DNA from: Pinus tabuliformis
Lineage: Eukaryota > Streptophyta > Pinopsida > Pinales > Pinaceae
Direction: 5' to 3'
NCBI GenBank assembly: GCA_031772625.1
Contig: CM062805.1
Coordinates: 802,433,592-802,497,591, forward strand
Length of the DNA stretch: 64,000 bases
How positions within the stretch are numbered: position 1 is the stretch's first letter; every line of letters begins with the position of its first letter. The translations under genes were made by a program, and so were the position numbers. This document shows positions 34,276 to 46,246 of this stretch, piece after piece. The notes under the pieces are model-generated. The model worked only from the letters and a program-made list of their open reading frames with translations, was not told the origin of the DNA and ran no database searches.

Positions 34276-35972
34276 TGTTGGAAATAATACTGAGAGGGGG
34301 GGTGAATCAATATTATCAAATTCTTTTCAATATATCTTCCTTATTTATACTTTGAATAATTCTTCAAATATTGATCATTACTTTGTATGTCAGAATCATA
34401 AAATAATGAGCAGGAACAAGAAAAGCAAATAGTCACACAAAAGAACGCCAGATATAAGGTGGAAACCCAATGTGGGTGAAAACCACCTACTGCAATATGT
34501 CTCTATCTTATTTTAATAAGAAACTCCTTTTACAATGATTTTGTACTGGTGCAGTCCTTTACTAGTACACATGCTACAACCTACAGAGAGCTACAACTCT
34601 CTCTCTCGTTTTCCAGTCTCTCCTGGAAGGGAGCTACAACCCCCTAATTCTTTTCTTTCAAGGACCACTTTTCATTAATTTTCAGACTGGATCCAAGAAC
34701 ATCAAAAAAAAACCATCAACTACACTTGCATCATCAATATCTGGTTTCACCAAAGCCATCCCGCATACAGATCTGCAAATATTTCCTTATAACTTTGCAG
34801 TTGTTCCATACATCAGACATACCCAGATCATAACATGTGTAAAATAAAACATGCATCAATAATTCAGACCTAGATTATTAGATTTATAGATCAAGCGTAT
34901 GCCACATATCACAGATCAAAATCATATAGAGATACCACTATTCCAGCCTTAAGATTTTGACCCATCAATAGAACTTATCCTTCTCCTTACGCTCAGGTTC
35001 CTTCTTCATTCAAATCCAGATCTGCACCATAACCCAATCACAATATTCTAGATCTAGCACTTTATCAGATATTCAATAATTCAGAAGATGCTTTCTCAAA
35101 TGATCTCCTTCCTCTTTTATAGCCTTAGTCCTTTCTCAATACCACGGTCCAAAACCATAGGATCAAAAAACTGTTGGACTAATACCATGAACCAACCATG
35201 AAAGTGCGTGAGATCAACACTTTTGGAAGCAATACCACGGGCCAAAACCATAGGATCAAAAACTGTCGAACTAATACCATGAACCAACCATGAAAGTGCG
35301 TGAGATCAACACTTTTGGATGCAATACCACGGGCCAAAACCATAGGATCAAAACTATCGAACTAATACCATGAACCAATACTTGGGATCAACACTTCTGA
35401 CGAGGTACCATGGTCCAAAACCATAGGTTCAAATACCAAGGACTAACTACCATGGACAAAAGGTAAGTTATCCAACATATACGCGCTTTTCCTTGCATGA
35501 AAGTGCGTGAACTTTTTCTCTACATGCAATACCACAGACCAAAACCATAATAAACCAATACCACGAACCGAATACTTGGGATCAACACTTCTGATGAGGT
35601 ACCATGGTCCAAAACCATAGGTTCAAATACCAAGGACTAACTACCATGGACCAAATTTAAGTTCTCCAACATATATGTGCTTTTCCTTGCATGAAAGTGC
35701 GTGAAATTTTTCTCTACATGAAATAAACTTTTCTCTGCATAAAAGTGCGTGAAATTTTCTCTACATGAAATAAACTTTTCTCTGCATAAAAGTGCGTGAA
35801 CTTTTCTCTACATGAAATAAACATTTCTCTGCATAAAAGTGCATGAACTTTTCTCTACATGAAATAAACTTTTCTCTGCATATAAGTGCGTGAAATTTTC
35901 TCTACATTATAATTTATTATATGAGATGAGTGGGTTGCCATCAAGTACAACATATGTATCATAATGCCAACA
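34276..35972 (-). mobile_element. Sirevirus solo LTR
   Basis: 1697 bp, plus-strand ends TGTTGGAAAT and ATGCCAACA, flanked by the target duplication AATGG (34271-34275 and 35973-35977). It is the inverted counterpart of the Sire-1 LTR (same TATA region at 35115-35121 and same repeats) but longer. The extra length is additional copies of the ATACCA/CCATGG-containing units (about 35150-35660) and of the 45-50 bp CACTTTTATGC-type unit (about 35690-35910). With no internal region left, it records LTR-LTR recombination that removed a whole element. Confidence 0.95.
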
Positions 35973-35977
35973 AATGG

Positions 35978-36079
35978 TTACTAAGCCTAGCTATAAAAAC
36001 CCGCTGGCTATACCATGTGCCAGCTAACAGAGCCTACTGCTCATGAAAAGACAAAACAACTCTAGCTATCCTCCGAAGA
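35978..36079. other. Short unassigned spacer
   Basis: Nothing recognisable between the solo LTR and the decayed gene. Confidence 0.4.
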
Positions 36080-37260
36080 GGAACCAGAAACTGCTCAGGA
36101 ACACCAACCATGTGTCACTGCATGTGAGTATGAATCTCCCTCATAGGAAGGGGGAACACCCATACTTAGTCCTTCGAGGTTCATAAGAACCTCGTGAAGA
36201 CTCTGAGCATCACCCGCACCTTCGAGTAGTTGGCCACCTCACCTCACTTGTCGAGGCTCACCTGCAGGTCGCACTGGTGCAACATTTGTGTTAAGAAAAA
36301 AGCTTCATGTCAATACTTGTTCACCCATAAAATCAACAAAAACATTACATAAACATTCAAAAGCTTAAAAATTCTTTAGTACTCTCAATAAACCTTCTTA
36401 CCTTGAGGCCCCCAGTTTGTACTAGGTGGCAAGATCAAGTCATGATCACCTGTGAAGTCCATGCCCTCTTAGGCATAATCATCTATCATCACGATCTGAC
36501 CACTGATCCATTCGAAGAAATCCTCTTTGAAAGCATGTTGGATGGGTCCCCCTCCAATGCGAGAATAGAGAGATGCCCATCACCTCTGCCTAGGCTCTCT
36601 TGGATCAAGTAGACCTAAACTCATCCGTGGTCGCATAAATGGAACCCTCTCAAGTATAAAAGATACAATGATAGTACCATACCCAAAACTCTGTTGGGTC
36701 TAGGTTTTACATGCATTCAACTCCGCCTTCAGCTGACGAAGCATTGCCTCACACCAATTGAAGATCTGCGACTAAACACAATCAATGGAAATTAATAGTT
36801 GGGCCTTTGTCATGACATGAGGACTTTTAATCATCCATAATATAGTCCTCATAGACCTAGATCTAATATGCTCTATAGGGACCCTGTTCCTCACAAGTCT
36901 GCTCTCAAGAATACAATAAGCTTGAACTAGCTCTAAAGTGGATCGAGGATCGGGCCTACCACCGATCAAGTTTTCCCGTGCTCCTTTGCATGACAAACCT
37001 GTCCAAAAATAGATGTCATCTTAGTCAATTGCAAGCTCATGTTCCCTGATCCTGAACCCACTTGGTGTTCATCCCAACGCTGAATGCTCCAGCTCAAAAG
37101 CTCCTCCTAAACTTTCATTAGGTCCAACTATGCATATTTCATCAAACCATATCGGTGCAATGCAAGTATACAAGCCGAATCATTTCACGTAAGTAATTCC
37201 TATTGATCATGGGCCGTTCTCTCCATAAACTAGTCATGATTGATCAAAACCTGCACAAAT
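36080..37260 (-). pseudogene. Decayed probable multi-exon gene, family not recognised
   Basis: Minus-strand reading gives an interrupted but coherent protein. About 37000-36772: RPDPRSTLELVQAYCILES, then MRTILWMIKSPHVMTKAQL. Then IFNWCEAMLRQLKAELNACK (about 36765-36705), FGYGTIIVSFILERVPFM, LLDPREPRQR, YSRIGGGPIQHAFKEDFFEW and MDFTGDHDLILPP (about 36460). At 36405-36400 the frame meets CAAG/GTAAG, a good splice donor. About 130 bases on, a pyrimidine tract and GTTGCACCAG give an acceptor, after which the frame continues (VLMNLEGLSMGVPPSYEGD, about 36200). Stops occur in nearly every segment. It could be a dead host gene or the gene of a DNA transposon; no catalytic motif decides it. Confidence 0.5.
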
Positions 37261-37855
37261 CATCCCAAAAATCTGTGCAAATGGGGAAAAATTCTTAGGA
37301 AAACACTTTCTAGGGTTTTAGAGTGTGCCCTCATGCACTAACATTCCTCTTCCTAGAAAACAGGGAGGACTAATGCCCTCCTCCATGTGGTAAAGGGCGT
37401 TCAATGGTCCCTATAGACCTAGAAGGGGGCGTTAGTCATAGTTAATAAACCAGGGCTTCCTAAATATCTAAAATTGCACCCCCAATGTAGCTAAAAAAGG
37501 TTATAATGCAAGATAAAGTTTTTGTCATCTACTTTGGATAGACGGAAAGTCAAATGGTCACCTGGATTGCCTGCAATCGTCCATGGAAGATCTGCCCCTC
37601 TTTAGCTCCAAAACACTCTCACACCACTAAAATGATGCAAATGGTGAAAGTGGAGGCTCAAAAACTCCCTTATAGTCACTTTGGAGGTATGAATTTTCTT
37701 AATTGAAGTCAACAAAGTAGAAGTAGTTCATTTCCTATGATATTTATCAGGTGCCATGTCCACATATTGTGAGAAATTACTCATGTTTTGATGAAAGATT
37801 TTCAGGCCTGAATTACAGAAATGGTTGTGTTCGATTCTCAATGAGCGCTTTCTTT
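37261..37855. other. No gene seen
   Basis: Nothing coding or repeated stands out before the hairpin array. Confidence 0.35.
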
Positions 37856-38600
37856 TATGGGATATTTTCTCACTCTTAAACTGAAAAATCCTCAAGTTTT
37901 CATGATTGGGCTCGTTAAACACCTACAACGATGGTATGAGCGCTTTCCTTTTTGGGACTCTTTCTTGCTCTTAAACTAAAAAATCCCTGAGTTTTTCCCT
38001 TCTTCAAGCTTGTTAAATATATGAAGAAGGAATGAGGAGTTAGTTTACCTCTTTTTCCTCACTAATTAAAATAAAAAAGATACCTTGAGGTTTCTTTATT
38101 TGACCAGTTAAAATTTGTTGAAGATCTATTGAGTGTTTCATTGTGTGACTCATTAAAAATTCACGATGAAATATCGAGTTTAGTCTGTCTCCTCGTACTC
38201 ATAACAAAATGTGGGCAACATCTATTGAGCGTAGGTTTATCTCTTTATCGAGACTCAATATATTAACTTACGGAAAAGGAACCTTTTTGGGTATACTATT
38301 AAACCTTTGTCGCACCCAGTTAAAAACTATGACAAAATGACCACCTTGGAGTCATTCTTTACGATCTTTTCAGACTCTCAAAATATGAAAAGTCCATCGA
38401 TTTGTCCCATCTTAACTTATTAAACTAAATACATGAGGAATGGAGTCACTCTTTATGATATTTTCAGACTCTTGAAATATGAAAAGACCAATGAGTTAAC
38501 CTGTCCGGATTCATTAAACTAATTAGATAAGGAATAGAGTCGCTCTTTTTGATCTTTTCAGACTCTTAAAGTATGAAAAGACCAATGAGTTTACTCGTAT
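37856..38600 (+). repeat. Tandem hairpin array, about 94-bp period
   Basis: Roughly eight degenerate units. Clear hairpins: TTTTC/GAAAA (37865-37869, 37883-37887), CTTTTCA/TGAAAAG (38366-38372, 38386-38392), TTTTCA/TGAAAA (38461-38466, 38480-38485) and CTTTTCA/TGAAAAG (38554-38560, 38574-38580). All have 13-nt loops containing a form of GACTCTTAAA. The last three start 94-95 bases apart. Units also share CTCGTTAAA-like links. The same module is on the minus strand of the Tat-like element (6043-6071, 14886-15006), so this is probably the relic of a related element in the opposite orientation. Confidence 0.7.
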
Positions 38601-39610
38601 GGACTCACTAAATTAATCATATGGGGAAGTGGACAATAAAATTGCTTTGATTTAGTATTTTGAAAAGATTTTTTGGTAGCAGTCACTCCCTTGAACGTGG
38701 CACTCCCTCAGCGAAACCTTTCTTGTGACGACCTCTCAATATGAACCTTACCATCCTATGATTTTAGCCTATATACCCAATGTTCATGCATCTTTGTATC
38801 CTAACACTCTTTGGTGTTCATGAGTCTAGTGTTGCATGGTTAAAACCTTTGTGTCGTGCCTTCTATTGTTCAAAGGAAAACATTTATCTTGTATTTCCTC
38901 CATCAAATCATCAAGCATATTCTTCCATCATGCCCTCTATAATTTTGACCCAATGCTCAAAAAGGTTCTTAAAAAAAAATCATTCTTGTCCCATTTTGTG
39001 TCGACTGATGTAGGACACATTATTTCCTACCTTTTGATAGGTCTCTTCCTATCAACTTCAATCGAAAGCGAATCCAGAAACACTTCAGTGCCTTGGAACT
39101 TGCAGACATCAGTGGCAAGTTACCTTGTGTTTGGTCAGGGGTTTTCATTATTGGCTCTTGGTTAAATGATTCTACAAGTGTTCGATGACAAAAACATTAT
39201 TCACATTCGCTATATTGTACTGTTCTTTTGGGAAACCAACACCATTATCGGTGGCCATCCTCACGTCTATTAACATTCTCCATTATTGACTGGTAATCAG
39301 ACGATTTTGTACATGTTCAACCTCAACGCATTTATTCACATGTATCAAACAATGTTGTTATGGTGAAGCGAAAATCAAGACCTTGGGTAGAGGCTTACAT
39401 CAATTAGCCTTGTTTCCTCTCCCAAGTTGCGTTTTTTTTTTTTTTTGGAGACATCTCATTAGAATGATCTTATTATGACACAGGTTCCGCATCGTTCTTA
39501 TCGACGACGATGGTCATCATATCTCTTTGTTGATAAATCACTCTGACATAGCTACTGAGTGTGGGAATGCCCGAATCAGGACATGATTTTAGTTTTTTAT
39601 ATATTTTTTG
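38601..39610. other. No gene seen
   Basis: Contains a 14-16 bp poly-T near 39431. Short frames such as 38780-39165 have no family likeness and I do not call them. Confidence 0.35.
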
Positions 39611-41298
39611 TGTTAGAGTCAATATTTTCATACTGCCACCAGTGATCAAAATCTCTCTTTTATATCATATTAGAGTCCTGTTTGAAATTTTTTGCATTCC
39701 ACTTAGGTCATCATGAAAAAATTTGTTCATTGATGGTAGCCCAAAATCCAAAATCACTTTCCCCTCTCAAAAGTTTGTATTTGTTGGCCCTCCTTCATGT
39801 GTCTTCTAGGTTTCCATTGAACATGAAGGCTCATTTCATCATATTTTATATTAGTCAAATCCACCTGAAATTCATTCATTTGAGTTTCCATTAGGTCACC
39901 TAGGTTTTATTATCCCAAGGTCCAATAAATCACCATCTCACTGAATAAGGTTAGCAAAATATGAGAGTCGAGCAAATAATATCTTTTTTAGTAAAATAAA
40001 TCTTTCCAAATCATGTAACCATGGTTATTGAAATCCCTAAATTTGATTTCAAGAAGGGATTTTATTCCATGTTTGTAAATTAAAACTTCAAACAGATGTA
40101 ATAATTTTATTTTTGTTTATGTAATTTTATGTTTATTATATGTAATAAGTTACTTTTTAGCTGCATACTAAAGTCCATTGCCAAAATCATCCCAATAAAA
40201 AATCAAAATCAAGATTGTCAAAGCATCATGCACCTGTCAAGAGAAAAAAAGTCAAAAAACATTAATATGAAAATTTGAAAATGACAATAAACATTAGAAA
40301 GAGGGTGTAAAACTCATAAATTATATTTCATCCAAGTATAAAGGCTCTCAAGACGCCCATGAAGCTTCATTTTCACTCTAGAACACTCAAAATCCTTCAG
40401 CAAAAGAAAATTGGCAATTTAAAGGCGAAATTTGGAAAAACAAAGCAAGAGGGCGCACTTAGAAGGGTCGCTTCATGATTAGTAGGGTCATTGCACATTT
40501 ATCTGGGTCACTATGCGTTTGACTAGGTCCCTATGTGTTTGCCAGAGATTCCAATTTTATTTACAACGGTGTTGCTCTCCTGTAGCTGAAGGAACCCTTT
40601 GCTTGGGTCGTTGCGCCTTTTCCCATGTCGCTGCACGTTCACCTGGAAGGTGCCAAAACGTGCTAGAAACCCTCCATCGCCACCAAGTTTCCAAGTTGGT
40701 CATTATATACTTCAACAGATCAGGTTGGTGGAAACATTACTCATTCCTTCCCTCCATTATTCACCTACATAGGGTTTAAGTTGTTTGTTGTTATTCCTAA
40801 GATCAAACCCTAGTAATACATTCCCACCATTTCAAATCACATTTCCTAGCTTTCATTACAATTCCCCCTCACTTAAAAACTATCCTCTGTTGCCTCCCTC
40901 TTTCCACACATCCCCATCTCCTCTTCATCATCTCTCCTCACATCATTACACAGTTCCCGTACCCACAGTCTATTCTATCGTTTCCCTAGGGTTTTGAAAA
41001 CAACAAATCATGGCAAAAGAAGAACGCAGAAGTTAGAGTGAGGAAGAAAAACAACAGAGGAGGAAATATTAAAAAGGAGGGAAAATCATTAGATATGATC
41101 CAACCAACACTAGAGAGCTCATGGCATCTCCCATCACTGTCACAAGCTTCAAACATACAGTCTATTTTGAGTTTTGTTAGAAGGTGGAAAGAATCCAACA
41201 TCATTCTAAATTGACCAGACAATTCATCATAAACCTCCATGATAGCCAAGCAACCCTTGCCGGTGTCACGTTTATTATATCTTCTGCTATCATATCAA
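39611..41298 (+). repeat. Tandem unit A, first part
   Basis: Starts TGTTAGAGTCA and matches 56891-58552 over its length (by eye about 85-90%). It is interrupted by the chromovirus at 41299 and resumes at 56442 (GCTACTACTGGG, matching GCTGATACTGAG in unit B). The unit holds a long pyrimidine-rich leader and the beginning of a reading frame. Confidence 0.85.
41010..41298 (+). pseudogene. Unit A copy of the unknown coiled-coil protein gene, 5' part
   Basis: ATG at 41010 opens MAKEERR, then a stop and a basic stretch (QQRRKY, GGKIIRYDPTNTRELMA), followed by FEFC, a TAG, and KVERIQHHSKLTRQFIINLH. It is in frame with the corresponding start in unit B, where this ATG is ATC (58286). The gene is cut by the chromovirus; the rest of the copy (56442-56890) stops at the start of unit B. 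So unit A never held the coiled-coil end. Confidence 0.7.
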
Positions 41299-42734
41299 TT
41301 ATTTGAAAATCACTCTTGAGTGACCTAAGTTATTTAGTTAATGAATGAAGGTATTATAGACTCATGTGCTGGTGTGTGTCTATGTTATTTTAGGCAACGA
41401 ATCGATCAGATTGCAAAATAAACACACACTCGAAAATGGAAGACAGTAAGGGAAACACAGTAAGCAAATACAAGAACACAACAATTAATAAGGAGTTCAC
41501 CCTATCCTCCAGGACTACGTCTTCGGTCCAAATTTCAGTGGTGGCCTTATTTTATTGTGTCTTTAAAGTAGAGATTTACAATGAGGAGCTCAATTTAAGT
41601 CTCCTAAAACATATAATGCTTGGTAGGGTGGTTCTTGGATTCCTCAAGCCACTAGAATGCATAGACTATTTCCTTACCAAATATTGACCTCTTTGGTCTT
41701 TAATGGGAGAAGCCCAATGTGAAGCTCAATTCCTGACAGATCCTCACAAGGATTGCTTGAACCTCTCAAGCCTTTTGTCTACTTGATTCTGCCTTAGGTC
41801 AGCTTGGCTCTCTATTTTCTACTTCTTCCTTCACTGTCGGCACTCTCTCTCTCTGTCTTTGTTTTCTTTCTCCCTTTTTCTCTATTTTCTGTCTGTTCAT
41901 GGCTTAAAGCCAATTTGTCCTTGATTGTTCACTTCTTCTTTTGCCCCTTCGATTTTCCTGCTATTGTTCGCTTGTAGTTCCATGCCTTTGCATCATCACC
42001 ATCATCCACAGGGAATTGGCCACTTGTCCTCTCACGAACTGCGCCAGCTCTTCCTCAATGGTTTGGTAATTTAGTTACACTGTGGAATGACTCATCCACC
42101 AACTCAGTAGTAAAATCGGACATCAAACTCTTATATGTCATAACTTAATCCACTGTCAAATCCGGTTCCTCCATCGGGTGCAATCTCCATCGTCAGATTT
42201 GGAGCCCCCAGATCCTATGGTGTTCACTCATTTCACGCAGTTGACTTGCTCAACATTAGCGCGCGATGAGAGGTGGTTTTCTCCCACATCCATCGGACAT
42301 GCATCATGTGATGAATGGAATCGCTCATTTTCAGCCAAATCCGCTTACCACCCCAATGTGCCTTCGATATACCGCCGGTTTTGGAGTGTGGGACCCACCT
42401 TTCACCTTAGCGCTTTCCCTATGGTTTCTCGGCTTCCTCATGCGACCGACTTCTCGAGGCTTCTCCTTCTCTAGGGGTTTTTCCCAGAGATGCACATCAG
42501 AAATGCCCTATGTTTCCCGATTCGGGCTTCCCAACTGCCAGTTTTACCTCCTGCGTGGTCTCCATGGGCCTTGGATAGCATGCTTTGACTGAGGTCCTCG
42601 TCGTTCCTTGTTAGCCGCAAACTGCCACTGTCCATAGGTCTTCCTGATCGCTCTTTTTTCACAAATTCAAAGTCTGTCCCAATTTGATACAGTCATGGCA
42701 GTTTGATTATTTTTCATGGATCCAATTCGGATCA
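41299..42734 (-). repeat. Chromovirus 3' LTR
   Basis: About 1436 bp; aligns with 54994-56436 through CACTCTTGAGTGAC, GGAATGACTCATCC and TTTTTCATGGATCCAATT. The plus-strand end is GGATCA at 42734. A purine-rich GTGGGAAGGCCG precedes it on the minus strand. Confidence 0.85.
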
Positions 42735-42778
42735 CGGCCTTCCCACTGAAAAAGATTTGGACCACCAAAAGTTGGTTT

Positions 42779-44808
42779 TCAAGCATCGACTAAGTGAGGG
42801 TACAATTGTCTCACTTGTCCAATCTCTATCCACTTTTCACTGCTTGGCTTTGAACCCTTGAGCCCAATTCTGAGGTACTCAACATCTCCTCTATGCATCG
42901 TCCTCACCTTCCTGTCTGGAACTGTGTCTTCCTGCAACTCATTAAGATATTCAGGTAGCAGGTCATTAATAGAATTTAATTGAATCTGCTCTTCGAGATC
43001 CTCAATTAGTGAGGGTTCAAACAATCTCAAGCAATCTGCATTTACGACTAAGTAGATGTGCATGTAAGCTGGTAGATCAAGGTGAAAAGTATTCTCACCA
43101 ATCTTCTCAAGTATCTTGAAGGTTCCATACCTGATAGGCTTCAGCTTTCTACCCTCACCTTGCATCCTATCCTTGCTGATATACAGCCAAAATTGGTCAC
43201 CAACTTAGAAACTATGCTCCATCCAATGCTTTTCATGCCTTACCTTATATTTGGCTTGGCTCTTTTCCAGTTGTTCTTATACTGCCTGGTGGATCTCTTG
43301 GATCTGTTCAATGAACCTAGTTTCCCTGTCCACATCACTGTGTCCCTTAACTGTGGTGTCTTTACCAAAGATAAAATCCAAAGGAAACCTTGGTGTGAAA
43401 CCAAAACAGGTCTCAAAAGGAGATATCTGTGTAGAATAATGTTTTTCTTTGTTGTAAGCATGCTGCACATAACACAAATGTTCAACCCAAACCTTAGGAT
43501 GTTTGTTGCAATATCCTCTGAGTAACTGGATCACTGTCTTGTTAACTACTTCTGTTTGGCCATCAGTTTGTGGATGAAAAGCTATGCTTTTCTTTAGTTT
43601 GGTGTCCATCAGTTCCCAAAGACTTGACCAAAAATTCCCCACAAATTGGGTGTCTCGATTAGATACAATGGAAGTGGGTAATTAAAAATGAACCCATACA
43701 TGTTCAAAGAATAGTTTTGCAGTTTTTTCAGTTGTAATCTATTTATTTCAAGGTATCAAAATACACATTTTGTTGAACCTATAAACAACAAAATATAGAT
43801 AATCATGACCTTTCCTAGATTTATGCAATCCTCCAACAAAATCCATGGAAACACTTTGCCAAGGGTGAGAAAGAACTAGTAATGGAGTGTACAAGCCTAG
43901 TTTTCTATTGCTTGGCTTTCTTTTAGCACACATAGTACACCCTCTTACATATCTAGAAACTGTCTCGTTCATTTTGGCCAATAACAAAATCTTTGTAGCT
44001 GTGAAACTATTTTACTTACCCCAAAGTGACCTGATCTTAGAGAACTGTGTGCTTCTCGAATTATCTTTACTCTTTCAGTTTGTGGAATGCATAACTTCCC
44101 ACAATGGTATAAGAGTCAGTCCTTTACATGATAGTCCAATTCTTCTACTTGTTTGCCTTGACTTAAAGTTGCATATACATATTTAAAGTCTATATCTTGA
44201 GAATATTGTTCAATGTAGCTCTCATGTAACACAAAATTATCCTTAAGTAGAGTAGATGCATTTATAATAGGTCTAGATAACATGTCTGCAAATTTATTAT
44301 GTATGCCCTTTTTATATATGATGACTAAATGAAAATTTTATAGAAAACCCATCCATCTGTAGTGTCTAGATTGCTGCAACTTAGTTTGGGGGTGTAGATA
44401 TTGAAGTGGTTGATGATCAGTATGTATTATTGTCCCTTTTCCCATTAAGTAATGTTTCCACTTTTTTACACTCTGTACTAATGCATACAATTCTTTATCA
44501 TATGTAGGATAGTTAACTACTGCACGATTAAAGGTCTCAGAATTATAACATATCGGTTTATTGTACTGTGTCAACACTGCTCCCATGGCATAGTCATTGG
44601 CATCTGTTTGGATCTAAAATGGTCTCTGAAGATCAGGCAGTGCTAGTACAGGTGCTCTACTAATATTTTCTTTCAAGGTGTTGAAGGCTTTCTACTGTTT
44701 GCCTCCCCACTAAAACACCTTGTTCAATCCTGTTAAAGCATGTAAGGGAGCTGCAATTGAGGAAAAGTTAGAAATGAACTTCCTCCAATATTGTGCTGCT
44801 CCTAAGAA
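42779..44808 (-). pseudogene. Chromovirus pol, second part: RT thumb, RNase H, integrase, chromodomain
   Basis: Continues the reverse transcriptase cut at 52401. From 44808: FLGAAQYWRKFISNF (thumb), then RNase H (44586-44338) with AMGAVLTQYNKP, NYPTYDKELYALV and IIHTDHQPLQYL. Integrase has the zinc-binding YVRGCTMCAKRK (about 43950-43910), the catalytic segments SMDFVGG (about 43845), NRDTQFVG (about 43650) and DGQTEVVNK (about 43555), then PFETCFGFTPRFP. The last part (43165-42779) has the C-terminal integrase barrel (GTFKILEKIGENTFHLDLP) and PDRKVRTMHRGDVEYLRI, a degenerate chromodomain start. Frameshifts and stops separate these parts. Confidence 0.85.
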
Positions 44809-44813
44809 GTTTC

Positions 44814-46016
44814 TGTTGGAAATAATACTGAGAGGGGGGGTGAATCAGTATTATCTAGCAATTTACCAAATCTTCCTTATTTGATCTTTTGAAATATTCT
44901 TGCATATCAATACCATAAAACAATGAGCATGAATAAAGAAAATAGACAGTCACACCAAAGAACACAAGATGTAAGGTGGAAACCCAATGCGGGAGAAAAA
45001 CCACCTGCTGCAATATGTCTCTATCTTCTTTCAAGAAATTCTTTTTACAATGATTTTGTACTGGTGCAGTCCTTTACCAGCACGCAGGCTGCAACCTGCA
45101 AAGAGCTACAACTCTTTCTCGTTTTCCAGTTTCTCCTGGAAGGGAGCTACAACCCCCTACTTCTTTTCATGAAGAATCAAATGATCAACAAGTATACAAC
45201 AGATACAGTCTACTACAGATATCAGATCAGCAATTACATAAACAACCCAGAACACCTTATGAACAGAAATATACAGTCAACAGATCATCTTAAGACAGGG
45301 ACGCATATTTTCTTTCTGTGGCCTGCGACTGGACGCAGTATACCTTATGCTGTTCTGCGTGCAGATGCACTGTTCCTTTTTGCTTTTCTGCGACCGACGC
45401 TCCCAGAAACACTATCGCGCCGCGTCTTTCGCTTCAGAGACGCACCCAATACCACAGTCGCGCCGCGTCCTTTGCCTCAGAGACGCACCTGAGACTTTAC
45501 TGTACTACGTCCCGACGCACTTTCCCTTCACTGAATCTGCGTCCCTTCAGATATAGAAGATAAGAGGACTTCAGAAACAACCCAAACACTCAGATCCACA
45601 GATCTGATCATGCGCCATATAGATCGTAGTCCATTAGAAGATTTGCCCTTATAGATTTGGACTAGATCTCACCAAGAGATGTTCAACAAAGATGATACTA
45701 AATCCAAATGAACTCCTTTGCTTTATATAGGCAAGCTTCTCCCCAAAGTGTGGAACAATACCACGAGCCGACACCATAGAAACACAAAACCGTCGGCTAG
45801 ATACCACACAAGAAACCCCCACGTGCTTTTCTCTGCCTTGAAATGTGTGCACTGGGCGGACGCACCTCCTGAACGGCTGGCCTGCGTCCCGGGACGCGGG
45901 TTCTGTATGGTATACCTGCGGGGACGCACTTGCTGAACATATTTCCTGCGTCCTTCTTGATTTACCACCTGAATGAGTTTGCCATCAAGGACAACACCTG
46001 AATCATAATGCCAACA
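44814..46016 (-). repeat. Sire-2 3' LTR
   Basis: 1203 bp, plus-strand ends TGTTGGAAAT and ATGCCAACA. Contains a duplicated CGCGCCGCGTC...CAGAGACGCAC unit (about 45415-45490), palindromic CTGCGTCCCGGGACGCGGG (45883-45901) and TTTATATA (45722-45729; a TATA box on the minus strand). A 189-codon plus-strand frame through it has no family likeness. Confidence 0.95.
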
Positions 46017-46246
46017 AACTCCCCCTTTGGACTTGATGGCAACCACATAATCTTCAGCTTCATCATTCTCCCCCTTTGACATCAAGGGCAAAGGGTATGC
46101 TCTCCCTATGCTCATGCTTCTGTAACCAGAAATCCATCATGAAGGAGACAGAGACATATTGCAGCTATTTCCAAGATCTCCTTCTCCATAATGCCAATAA
46201 TGCATTATGTGCTCCCCCTGAGCCTATACCATCAATAGGAAGATGA
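46017..46246 (-). other. Sire-2 3' region with polypurine tracts
   Basis: On the minus strand AAAGGGGGAGTT (46017-46028) abuts the LTR. Further tracts are AAAGGGGGAGA at about 46069-46079 and CAGGGGGAGC at about 46210-46219. The spacing of the set parallels Sire-1 and Sire-NA. GCCATCAAG in the LTR (45982-45990) can pair with CTTGATGGC (46033-46041). Confidence 0.85.

Noticed and set aside
38780-39165. Overlapping 77- and 109-codon frames
   Set aside because: No family likeness, no supporting copy elsewhere in the window, and AT-rich sequence where such frames arise by chance.
43082-43525. 147-codon plus-strand frame
   Set aside because: Antisense to the chromovirus integrase tail, which has the recognisable motifs.
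44923-45492. 189-codon plus-strand frame, repeated at 51302-51871
   Set aside because: It lies in the LTRs of Sire-2 on the antisense strand; it occurs twice only because LTRs are duplicated, and it has no protein family likeness.
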